Made by a program: the position numbers and the translations under genes. The notes beneath the pieces were generated by a model. That model saw only the letters and a program-made list of their open reading frames with translations, was not told the DNA's origin and ran no database searches. From Clostridiales bacterium (GTDB lineage: Bacteria; Bacillota; Clostridia; Oscillospirales; Acutalibacteraceae), in assembly GCA_019417145.1 (NCBI GenBank), contig DXVY01000028.1:1-13054 (forward strand): 13,054 bases of DNA, given 5' to 3'. Of the stretch, positions 6,631 to 13,054 are shown one piece after another. How positions within the stretch are numbered: the stretch's first letter is position 1; each line of letters begins with the position of its first letter.

Positions 6631-6744
6631 CGGTCCCCGTCCTGCGTCCCGGTCTTCGTCCTGCGTCCCGGTCCCCGTCCTGCGTCCCGGTCTTCGCCCT
6701 GCGCCCCGGTCTCCGTCCTGCGTCCCGGTCTTCGTCCTGCGCCC
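6631..6744. repeat. 19-bp tandem repeat (minisatellite), six copies
   Basis: Six head-to-tail 19-base units start at 6631, 6650, 6669, 6688, 6707 and 6726, close to CGGTCTTCGTCCTGCGTCC. A diverged unit may precede them at 6612-6630 and the block breaks down after 6744. Units 1 and 3 are identical and carry CCCC at bases 5-8, while units 2, 4 and 6 carry CTTC there, hinting at growth by 38-base pairs. The unit length is not a multiple of three and every frame is open, so the frames through it are not genes. It occupies the gap between the rny terminator and the ymdB promoter. The rest of 6518-6857 shows nothing else convincing. Confidence 0.9.
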
Positions 6745-6857
6745 CGCGGCCGCATATCGGTTTTCCCATTTCTTTTTTATCCTGATCCATATCCATTCTC
6801 ATACGGCCAGGGTCAAAATTTATAAAACCCGCGTATTTCTTTGCCGTGGGACTGGAT

Positions 6858-6886
6858 TTGAAGGACAAACTGGTGTAAAATATAAA
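6858..6886 (+). promoter_or_regulatory. Candidate promoter of ymdB operon
   Basis: TTGAAG (6858-6863, four of six) and TATAAA (6881-6886, five of six) have a 17-base spacer, giving a start near 6893 and a leader of about 37 bases. A perfect TATAAT at 6905-6910 lacks any -35 partner and leaves little room before the ribosome site at 6918-6922, so I prefer the upstream pair. Confidence 0.6.
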
Positions 6887-6929
6887 GACACCCATGTGCG
6901 CAGTTATAATCAAAGACAGAGGTAAGCTT

Positions 6930-7706
6930 ATGAATATCCTATGCATCGGCGACGTATGCGGAAGCGCGGGCTGCCGGCTGGTCCGGCAAAAGCTGCCCGC
7001 CTTCAAGCGCCTGAAGGCCATCGATATGGTAATCGTCAACGGCGAGAATTCGGCCGACGGCAACGGCCTGCTCCCGGCCTCGGCCGAGCATCTGCTGGCC
7101 AGCGGCGCCGACGTGCTCACCGGGGGCAACCATTCCTTCCAGCGGCGGGAGGCCATGCACTATTATGAGGAAAACGATCGGGTGCTCCGGCCGGCCAATT
7201 ATCCGGACGAGGCGCCGGGACGGGGCATGGTCCTGGTGGACTTCGGCTATACCACCGTGGCGGTGATCAGCCTGATGGGCAACGTATATATGGAACCGCT
7301 GGACTGTCCCTATCGGACGGCCGACCGGTTGACAGAGGAGGCCCGCCGGGCCGGCGCCAAGGTCATTCTGTTGGATTTCCACGCCGAGGCCACCGCGGAA
7401 AAGCGGGGGCTGGGTTTTTACCTGGACGGCCGGATAAGCGCCCTTTTCGGCACCCATACCCATGTGCAGACGGCCGACGAGCAGCTTCTTCCCGGGGGTA
7501 CGGGCTATATCACCGATCTGGGCATGACCGGTCCCATCCAGTCGGTTCTGGGGGTAAAGCCCGAGCTGGCCATATCCAAGATGAAAACCCACCTACCCGT
7601 GCGCTTTGAAAACGCCGACGGGCCCTGTATGCTCAACGGCTGCCTGTTCACCGTGGACCCCGCCTCCGGCCGGTGCACCGGGGTGGAACGGGTCAATTTT
7701 TCATAA
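6930..7706 (+). CDS. ymdB: YmdB-family metallophosphoesterase
   Basis: This is a 258-residue calcineurin-like phosphoesterase of the YmdB family (TIGR00282). In B. subtilis the enzyme hydrolyses 2',3'-cyclic nucleotides and affects biofilm and motility choices. Metal-site residues are all visible: D8 in IGDVCGSAG, E39 and N40 in NGENSADGNG, N67 and H68 in GGNHSF, H151 in LLDFHAEAT, and H176 and H178 in FGTHTHVQTADE. After GNH the sequence is SFQRR where I expect T/V-W in Bacillus relatives, a minor variation. The ATG at 6930 is chosen because AGAGG lies seven bases before it; the longer frame from 6894 would start at the transcription start. It probably heads a transcript that continues into the lipoprotein gene 38 bases later. 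It follows rny as in Bacillus. Confidence 0.93.
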   Translation: MNILCIGDVCGSAGCRLVRQKLPAFKRLKAIDMVIVNGENSADGNGLLPASAEHLLASGADVLTGGNHSFQRREAMHYYEENDRVLRPANYPDEAPGRGMVLVDFGYTTVAVISLMGNVYMEPLDCPYRTADRLTEEARRAGAKVILLDFHAEATAEKRGLGFYLDGRISALFGTHTHVQTADEQLLPGGTGYITDLGMTGPIQSVLGVKPELAISKMKTHLPVRFENADGPCMLNGCLFTVDPASGRCTGVERVNFS

Positions 7707-7744
7707 TACCCGCATTGCAGACGCACATAAAAGGGAGGAAGCCT

Positions 7745-9421
7745 ATGAAAATCAGAGCCCTGCTCGCCCTGGCCATGGCCGCCGTCCTGGGGCTGTCGGC
7801 CGCGGGCTGCGGCAATAAGGAGAGCCAACCCGCGCCCGCCTCCTCGGGGGGCGGCGTACAGACCGCCGGCGCCGGCCAGGGGGTCTTCACCCTGGCCTAC
7901 AGCAGCACCGACACCCTGAATCCCTACACCGCCGTCACCCGCAGCAACCAGGAGCTCACCCAGTTGCTGTTCGATCCTCTGATCAAGCTGGATAGGAATT
8001 TTCAGCCGGTATACGTGTTGGCCGAAAGCGCCGAGATGGAGGGCGCCACCTGCGTGATCCGGCTAAAAGACGCCGCCTTCAGCGACGGAAGCGCGGTCAC
8101 GGCGGAGGACGTGACCTACTCCATCCAAAAGGCTAGGGAGTCCACCACCCGTTATAAGACCCAGGTCGAGGCCATCCAATCGGCCAGCGCCACCGATTCC
8201 TCCACGGTTCGCATCACCTTCCAGAAGGCCGACCCCTACGGGGTGAACCTGTTGGATTTTCCCATTATAAAACGAGGCAGCGACACCCGCACGGATGAGG
8301 ACAAGCGCACCCTCCCCCCCATCGGCAGCGGCCGCTACACCTATGATATAGACGCCCAGGTGCTCAACGCCAATCCCTCGTATATCGGCGGCGCCTTAAA
8401 TCTGTCGGTCATCACCCTGGTGGACGCACCGGACAACGAGGCCCTGGAGCACGCCCTGGAGGTCGGGAGCCTGAGCATGTACTTCACCGATCTTTCGGAC
8501 AACGTCCTGCCCAAAATGACCGGCAGGAGCCTGGACGTTCCCATGAATAATCTGGTGTATCTGGGCGTAAATTTTAAAAGCGGGCTTCTGGGACAGCCCG
8601 AGCTCCGGCAGGCCGTCAGCGCGGCCGTAGACCGCACCGCCCTGGTGGAATCCGCCTTTTTCGGACATGCTTTGGCCGCCTCCGGCCCCTATCCTTCGGT
8701 CTGGACCGACGCCGCCGCCATGGGCTCGTTGCCGGTAACCCGGAATACGGAACAGGTTGTTGCTAATTTGGAAAAATTGGGCTATAATGAAAAAGATAGC
8801 GAGGGATATTGGGTGAATGCCCGGGGCAATCGGATCACCCTCTCCCTGCTGTGCAACGAGGATAACAGCGTGCGGCTGAACGCGGCCAACCTGATCAAGG
8901 AGCAGTTGGCCGAGGCGGGCATCCAGTTGGAGGTCCGTTCGGTGAATTGGGACGCCTATACGGCTGCGGTGGCCGCCGGCTCCTTCGACCTGTATTTGGG
9001 CGAGGTCAAGCTTCTGAACAATATGGATATTACCCAAATCGTGACCTATGGGGGCTCGGCCGCTTTCGGGCTGCAGGAGCCGGTATCCAGTACGGTTTCC
9101 GCCGCCGGGGTCTCCTCTGTCCCAAAGCCCACGGAGGGGGACGGCTCGTCGGCCGCAGCCTCGGATGCCACGACCTCGGATGCCGCTGCCGGCGGGGCGG
9201 CCCAGCCGCCCGCTCCCACCACCGCCCAGGTGGTGGAAAGGTATTACGCGGGAGAGGCGATGTTGTCGGAGGTGGCGTCCGCCTTTATGTCCGAGCTGCC
9301 GGTCATTCCCCTCTGCCATCGCTGCGGCCAGGTCACCTATTCGTCCAAGCTGGCGCAGGGGCCCTCCTCTACCATCAGCGATCTCTTTTTTGGAATAGAA
9401 GCCTGCTCCTTTGCTTCCTAA
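7745..9421 (+). CDS. Peptide/nickel-type ABC transporter substrate-binding lipoprotein (SBP family 5)
   Basis: This is a 558-residue extracytoplasmic binding protein. The first 22 residues form a lipoprotein signal, with basic KIR, an apolar core and LSAAGC giving acylation at C22. A Gly/Ser/Ala linker then leads to the family start FTLAYSSTDTLNPYTA (48-63). ELTQLLFDPLIKLD (70-83), the segment around FSDGSAVTAEDVTYSI (111-126), and ELRQAVSAAVDRTALVESAF typify the DppA/OppA fold. Near the C-terminus about 50 residues (446-494) rich in Ala, Ser, Pro, Thr and Gly interrupt the domain, before a normal ending with SELPVIPLCHR. The ribosome site GGGAGG is six bases upstream of the ATG. No permease or ATPase genes are nearby, so it is an orphan that either shares another transporter or has a sensing role. 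The ligand cannot be told from sequence. Confidence 0.88.
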   Translation: MKIRALLALAMAAVLGLSAAGCGNKESQPAPASSGGGVQTAGAGQGVFTLAYSSTDTLNPYTAVTRSNQELTQLLFDPLIKLDRNFQPVYVLAESAEMEGATCVIRLKDAAFSDGSAVTAEDVTYSIQKARESTTRYKTQVEAIQSASATDSSTVRITFQKADPYGVNLLDFPIIKRGSDTRTDEDKRTLPPIGSGRYTYDIDAQVLNANPSYIGGALNLSVITLVDAPDNEALEHALEVGSLSMYFTDLSDNVLPKMTGRSLDVPMNNLVYLGVNFKSGLLGQPELRQAVSAAVDRTALVESAFFGHALAASGPYPSVWTDAAAMGSLPVTRNTEQVVANLEKLGYNEKDSEGYWVNARGNRITLSLLCNEDNSVRLNAANLIKEQLAEAGIQLEVRSVNWDAYTAAVAAGSFDLYLGEVKLLNNMDITQIVTYGGSAAFGLQEPVSSTVSAAGVSSVPKPTEGDGSSAAASDATTSDAAAGGAAQPPAPTTAQVVERYYAGEAMLSEVASAFMSELPVIPLCHRCGQVTYSSKLAQGPSSTISDLFFGIEACSFAS

Positions 9422-9492
9422 GGGGAGCGCGGGCACGGGCTTTTCTGACAAGGACTTTTTCTTCCAGACGAATCTATCAAGGAGGTAATCCC

Positions 9493-9849
9493 ATGATCGC
9501 CTATGAAACCAGAATCGGCACCATCCATGTTTCCAACGCGTACCTGGCCAAGCTTATCGGATCCGCCGCCGCCTCCTGCTACGGCGTGGCGGGCATGGTG
9601 CCCAGGGGAAGGCAAAGGCTGACCGATATCTTCCGCCGCAAGGGCAAGAAACCGGCCGATCAGGGCATTCGGGTGGCCGGCGATATCCATTCCATTTCGG
9701 TGGAGTTGCATATTCTGGTCACCTACGGCGTGAATATCAACGCCATCGCCAAGAGCATCGTTCATAAGGTGAAATACACGGTGGAGGAAACCACCGGCAT
9801 TACGGTCGACAAGGTCACCGTCCGGGTGGACGGGATCAAGACCGAATAA
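9493..9849 (+). CDS. Asp23/Gls24 family protein (YloU-like)
   Basis: This 118-residue protein of the Asp23/Gls24 (DUF322) family matches YloU, which sits upstream of the DAK2 kinase in many Firmicutes. Visible family features are the N-terminal IGTIHVSNAYLAKLIGSAA (8-26), a YGVAGM segment (30-35), VELHILVTYGVNINAIAKSI (70-89) and the C-terminal ETTGITVDKVTVRVDGI. There is no signal peptide or membrane helix, so it is cytoplasmic. Its exact biochemical role is unsettled; staphylococcal Asp23 relatives coat the inner face of the membrane and respond to envelope stress. AAGGAGGT at 9479-9486 sets the ATG at 9493, and the open frame that extends upstream into the lipoprotein gene is a shadow. Thirteen bases separate it from fakA. 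Only a weak promoter candidate lies in the 71-base gap before it. Confidence 0.9.
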   Translation: MIAYETRIGTIHVSNAYLAKLIGSAAASCYGVAGMVPRGRQRLTDIFRRKGKKPADQGIRVAGDIHSISVELHILVTYGVNINAIAKSIVHKVKYTVEETTGITVDKVTVRVDGIKTE

Positions 9850-9862
9850 ACGAGGAGGCGGT

Positions 9863-11521
9863 TTGACCTTGCTAAACGGTAATACCCTGCGGGACGCCAT
9901 ACTGTCCGGCGCGAACCATATAGCCAACAACCGGCAGAAGGTGGATGAGCTCAACGTATTTCCCGTACCCGACGGCGATACGGGCACCAATATGTCCATG
10001 ACCATCGGCAACGGGGCCCGGGAGATCGTCCGGCTGCAGGACGAGACGGCGGAGGCCGTTTCCGACGCCGCGGCCTCCGCCCTTTTGCGCGGGGCCAGGG
10101 GCAACTCCGGCGTTATTCTTTCCCTGTTGTTTCGGGGCATCGCCAAGGGGCTTAAGGGTTGTGAGACGGTGGACGGTCCCCATCTGGCCGACGCCCTGGG
10201 GCAGGGCGTGGAGGCCGCCTACAAGGCGGTCATGAAGCCCACCGAGGGCACCATCCTGACCGTGGCCCGCGTGGCGGCCGAGACCGCCCGGGCTTCCGCC
10301 CAAGAGGGCAAGGACACGGTGGCGGTATTTGAGGACGCCCTGTCCGGCGCCCGAGAGGCGCTGGCCCAAACGCCCGAACAGCTTCCGGTTTTAAAGAAGG
10401 CCGGCGTGGTGGACGCGGGCGGCCAGGGCCTGGTGATCATCTTCGAGGGCATGCTTTCGGTATTTAAGGACAATATTCCGATCGCCCCCACCGACCGGGC
10501 GCCCGCGCCGACCGCCGCGCCCCGCAACGCTGCGGCGGAGTTTGAGGGGGAAATCACCTTTACCTACTGCACCGAATTCATCGTCAAACGGAACAGGGAG
10601 AAAAAGGATCCCCTGCGCCTGCGCGCCTTTCTGGAGACCATAGGCGATTGCGTGGTGGTGGTGGATGACGAGCAAATTATAAAGGTGCATGTGCATACCG
10701 ACCACCCCGGCAAGGCCATCGAATACGCGTTGGATTTCGGCCAGCTTGTAAATTTAAAGATCGACAATATGCGGGAGCAGCATGAGCGCGCCCGCCACGA
10801 GGCGGCCGAAACGCCGGCCGCTCCCGCGGGCGGGGAGGACTATCAGTCCGTTCCCATGGAGAAGCCGGTGGGCTTCGTATCGGTGGCGGCCGGTGAGGGT
10901 CTGCACACCCTGTTCACCGACCTGGGGGCTGATCAGGTGGTCAGCGGGGGACAGACCATGAACCCCAGCACCGACGATATTCTCAAGGCCGTGGAGCTGA
11001 CTCCGGCCGAGACCGTCTTTGTGCTGCCCAACAATAAGAACATTATTATGGCCGCCGAGCAGGCCATTCCCCTGAGCACCCGCAGGGTGGTGGTGCTGCA
11101 CACCCGCACCATCCCCATGGGCATATCGGCCATGCTGGCCTTCGACCCCGACCTTTCGGTGGATGAAAACGCCATTGCCATGGAGAAGGCGGCCGAACAT
11201 GTGGGCACCGGCCAGATCACCTTTGCGGCCCGGGATTCCAACTACGACGGCCATAAGATAAAGAAGGGCGAGCTGCTGGCGCTGGAAAACGGCAAGGTGG
11301 CCTTTACCGAGGAGAACCTGCAAAAGGCCGTGATCCGCCTCACCCGCTCTCTTGCCAAGCGGGACAGCGCCTTTGTCACCCTGATCTACGGCGAGGATGT
11401 AAGCGACGAGCAGGCCGAGGAGATCCGCGCCGCCCTGGAGGCCAAGCTGGGCAAGGACGTGGAACTGACCATGATCAACGGCGGCCAGCCGGTCTATTAT
11501 TTTATCATTTCTGTGGAATAG
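9863..11521 (+). CDS. fakA: DAK2-domain fatty acid kinase catalytic subunit (FakA/YloV)
   Basis: FakA phosphorylates fatty acids held by a separate FakB protein, feeding exogenous fatty acids into phospholipid synthesis. The 552-residue protein has the DhaL/DAK2 nucleotide domain with DELNVFPVPDGDTGTNM (28-44), where D37 and D39 bind magnesium, and LLRGARGNSGVILS (74-87). A Pro/Ala linker near 212-222 precedes the middle domain, which includes FTYCTEFIVKR and HVHTDHPGKA. A second linker (about 312-327) precedes a C-terminal domain beginning near VGFVSVAAGEGL. Start choice is uncertain: TTG at 9863 lies four bases after GAGGAGG (9852-9858), TTG at 9869 lies ten bases after it; they differ by two residues. 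No fakB is in the window. The gene ends at a clear terminator. Confidence 0.92.
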   Translation: MTLLNGNTLRDAILSGANHIANNRQKVDELNVFPVPDGDTGTNMSMTIGNGAREIVRLQDETAEAVSDAAASALLRGARGNSGVILSLLFRGIAKGLKGCETVDGPHLADALGQGVEAAYKAVMKPTEGTILTVARVAAETARASAQEGKDTVAVFEDALSGAREALAQTPEQLPVLKKAGVVDAGGQGLVIIFEGMLSVFKDNIPIAPTDRAPAPTAAPRNAAAEFEGEITFTYCTEFIVKRNREKKDPLRLRAFLETIGDCVVVVDDEQIIKVHVHTDHPGKAIEYALDFGQLVNLKIDNMREQHERARHEAAETPAAPAGGEDYQSVPMEKPVGFVSVAAGEGLHTLFTDLGADQVVSGGQTMNPSTDDILKAVELTPAETVFVLPNNKNIIMAAEQAIPLSTRRVVVLHTRTIPMGISAMLAFDPDLSVDENAIAMEKAAEHVGTGQITFAARDSNYDGHKIKKGELLALENGKVAFTEENLQKAVIRLTRSLAKRDSAFVTLIYGEDVSDEQAEEIRAALEAKLGKDVELTMINGGQPVYYFIISVE

Positions 11522-11543
11522 GCATTTTCTATTTAGAAACGTA

Positions 11544-11577
11544 TCCGGGCTCCCGTGCGGGGAGCCCGGAATTTTTG
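11544..11577 (+). terminator. Terminator after fakA
   Basis: An 11-bp perfect GC stem (TCCGGGCTCCC 11544-11554 with its complement 11560-11570) with a five-base loop is followed by A and five T. It lies 22 bases past the fakA stop and directly before the next promoter, so it marks an operon boundary. Confidence 0.88.
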
Positions 11578-11582
11578 TATAT

Positions 11583-11611
11583 TTGACTTTTGGGGTCCGT
11601 CCTTTTATAAT
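11583..11611 (+). promoter_or_regulatory. Near-consensus promoter for the recG transcript
   Basis: TTGACT (11583-11588, five of six) and a perfect TATAAT (11606-11611) are 17 bases apart, the same element quality as the secDF promoter. Transcription should begin near 11618, about 60 bases before the TTG start at 11680. Confidence 0.87.
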
Positions 11612-11679
11612 TATATATAGAATGGAACGGGGCGGCCGGACGGGAATCGGAGCCTCCTTCCGGTCGGGGAGGTATTCTT

Positions 11680-12174
11680 TTGAAAATATTGAAAAAGGAG
11701 AACATTTTGCCGGCCTTCTTTGTGGTCCTGCTCATCCTGGTCTCCATCCCCGCTTTCGGCTATATCACCCGGCGGGATACCATGACCAAAAACGGCATCT
11801 CCCTCAAAAACGCGGTGACCGCCGCCCCGGCGGGCGAGGTGTCGGCCCGCGAGCTGATTCCCTTTGCATGGGACCAAATGTATGTGTTTTTCGCCCCTGC
11901 CTCTAAGGAAGAAATAGAGGCGGCCATGGGCTTGGAAAGCGGCGATATCCTGCCGTTGGAGCGGGAGGGCGAAACAGCGCTGTACCTTGTCGAGGACAAT
12001 AAGCTGATTTGCCGGACCGGCGGCCTCCCGGAGGCGGAGGGATTCGCTTTCACCCCTCCGGAGAGCGCCGGATTTTTGACCGTTTCCTTCTCCGACCAGG
12101 CGGTGTTTTCGGTGGCGGAGGAAGAGGGAACCAAGGTGTTCACCCTAAAGGGCCAGGGGGATTCGGACGCATAA
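11680..12174 (+). CDS. Membrane-anchored extracytoplasmic protein, unknown function
   Basis: This 164-residue protein is not assigned to a family. GGGGAGG at 11666-11672 lies seven bases before the TTG start. A basic KILKK start is followed by one helix (about 10-28, including LPAFFVVLLILVSIPAFGY) without a lipobox, so the remaining 135 or so residues should face outside, tethered by this segment or cleaved from it. The exported part is acidic and has WDQMYVFFAPASKEEIEAAM (65-84), which recalls the WDKVYIF-type opening of small uncharacterised Firmicutes lipoproteins. That likeness is from memory and carries no function. The TAA stop is 15 bases before recG, so the two are almost surely cotranscribed from 11583. 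In Bacillus the comparable place between the yloV and recG genes holds serine dehydratase genes instead. Confidence 0.75.
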   Translation: MKILKKENILPAFFVVLLILVSIPAFGYITRRDTMTKNGISLKNAVTAAPAGEVSARELIPFAWDQMYVFFAPASKEEIEAAMGLESGDILPLEREGETALYLVEDNKLICRTGGLPEAEGFAFTPPESAGFLTVSFSDQAVFSVAEEEGTKVFTLKGQGDSDA

Positions 12175-12189
12175 AAAGGAGGACGGGTT

Positions 12190-13054
12190 ATGTCTGCGAA
12201 CACCGGTATCCGGTTTTTAAAGGGCATAGGCCAACGGCGGGCCGGCCTGTTTGAAAAGCTGGGCATCTCCAATGTGGGCCAGCTCGTCCGCTATTATCCA
12301 AGAGCCTATGAGGATTGGAGCCGGCCGGTATCGGTTCTGGAAGCGCCGCTGGGGGAAAGCTGCTGCATCCGGGCAAGGCTTGCCGGCGCGCCCTCCGCCC
12401 ATCATGTGCGCAAGGGCATGACCCTGTATAAGGCCCGGGCGCTGGACGATCAGGGCGGCCTTTTGCAGATCACTATATTCAATAACAAATACCTGGCCGA
12501 CAAACTGCGGGAGGGGGAGGAATACCTCTTTTACGGTAAGACCGCCGGCAACCTGCTGCGGCGGGAGATGGCCTCGCCGGAGATCGAGCCGGTATCCTGC
12601 GCCAAGATCCGCCCTGTCTACCGGCAGACCGAGGGCCTCTCCTCCCGCGTCATCGAGGCGGCCATGTCTCAGGCCCTAACCCTGCTTCACGGGATGGCCG
12701 ATCCTCTGCCCGCCTCTCTTAGAAAATCCTATGGCCTTTTGGACCTGGTCGACGCTTTGCGGGCCATTCACTTTCCCAAATCCCAGGAAAATCTGGAGGA
12801 CGCCAGAAGGCGACTGGTGTTCGAGGAGCTGTTTCTTTTGCAGGCCGGTCTGTCCCAGCTCAAATCCCGGAGTCGGGGAGAAACCGCCTGCCTGTTTGCA
12901 AAGGATACCACCGCGGCATTCGCCGAGCGCCTCCCCTTCTCCCTCACCGGCGCCCAGCGGCGGGTGATAGCCGAATGCGCCGCCGATCTGCGGTCCGGCC
13001 GGCCCATGAACCGGCTGGTCCAGGGGGACGTGGGCTCGGGCAAGACGGCGGTGG
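12190..13054 (+). CDS. recG: ATP-dependent DNA helicase RecG (5' part, cut by window edge)
   Basis: RecG is a DNA translocase that regresses stalled replication forks and processes branched DNA. The first 288 codons are present, a little under half of a usual protein of about 680 residues. Visible are the N-terminal IRFLKGIGQRRAGLFEKLGI (7-26) and VRYYPRAYEDW, then the OB-fold wedge region that recognises junctions (about 50-150), the linker ending in LPFSLTGAQRRVI (motif before Walker A), and the Walker A sequence QGDVGSGKT with K285 at the right edge. AAGGAGG at 12176-12182 is seven bases before the ATG. The remaining helicase motifs lie beyond the window. It follows the small membrane protein gene within 15 bases and shares its promoter. 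No break is seen in the part present. Confidence 0.95.
   Translation, partial: MSANTGIRFLKGIGQRRAGLFEKLGISNVGQLVRYYPRAYEDWSRPVSVLEAPLGESCCIRARLAGAPSAHHVRKGMTLYKARALDDQGGLLQITIFNNKYLADKLREGEEYLFYGKTAGNLLRREMASPEIEPVSCAKIRPVYRQTEGLSSRVIEAAMSQALTLLHGMADPLPASLRKSYGLLDLVDALRAIHFPKSQENLEDARRRLVFEELFLLQAGLSQLKSRSRGETACLFAKDTTAAFAERLPFSLTGAQRRVIAECAADLRSGRPMNRLVQGDVGSGKTAV

Noticed and set aside
6631..6744. CRISPR array
   Set aside because: Units are contiguous 19-mers with no unique spacers and no cas gene nearby.
6353..7156. Arg/Pro/Ser- and Arg/Gly/Asp-repeat frames on both strands across the 19-bp repeats
   Set aside because: The repeats are not a multiple of three and leave all frames open; the frames cross the rny terminator and the ymdB promoter.
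9445..9473. Possible promoter (CTGACA, 17 bases, ACGAAT) before the Asp23-family gene
   Set aside because: The -10 matches at only three of six positions; read-through from ymdB is an adequate explanation, so it was not listed.

Overview
The window looks like chromosomal core sequence from a GC-rich member of the Clostridia (Firmicutes), probably near the Oscillospiraceae/Ruminococcaceae. The grounds are RNase Y followed by YmdB, the Asp23-family / DAK2 kinase / RecG order also known from Bacillus, separate secD and secF genes, strong GGAGG ribosome sites with frequent GTG and TTG starts, and sigma-A type promoters that nearly all have a 17-bp spacer. The genus cannot be fixed from the sequence. 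I saw no tRNA, rRNA, CRISPR array, insertion sequence or prophage gene.

Layout. At 1-356 a pair of overlapping back-to-back promoters appears to serve a leftward gene that lies almost entirely outside the window and a rightward gene for an 86-residue two-helix membrane protein. That gene converges on secD-secF (minus strand, 2951 down to 614) at a shared terminator near 564-602. secDF has its own strong promoter at 3118-3146. Between promoter and secD lies an unlisted 48-codon open frame that ends in an ATGA overlap with the secD start. Upstream, also on the minus strand, is a PLP aminotransferase of the Rv3722c/AspT-like type (4565-3267), with its own terminator and a promoter followed by a terminator-like hairpin.

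From 4747 on, everything reads rightward. RNase Y (4912-6459) is closed by a terminator. A 19-bp minisatellite and a new promoter then lead into ymdB (6930-7706), a peptide-binding lipoprotein (7745-9421), an Asp23/Gls24 protein (9493-9849) and the FakA-type DAK2 kinase (9863-11521), which ends at a terminator. A last near-consensus promoter (11583-11611) drives a membrane-anchored protein of unknown function and recG, which runs off the right edge.

Functional themes: protein export (SecDF), mRNA turnover and signalling (RNase Y, YmdB), fatty-acid activation (FakA with the Asp23 partner) and DNA repair (RecG). The points most worth following up are the candidate secD leader peptide, an Asn at the SecF position normally held by a proton-relay Asp, the terminator-like hairpin in the aminotransferase leader, and the 19-bp repeat block.
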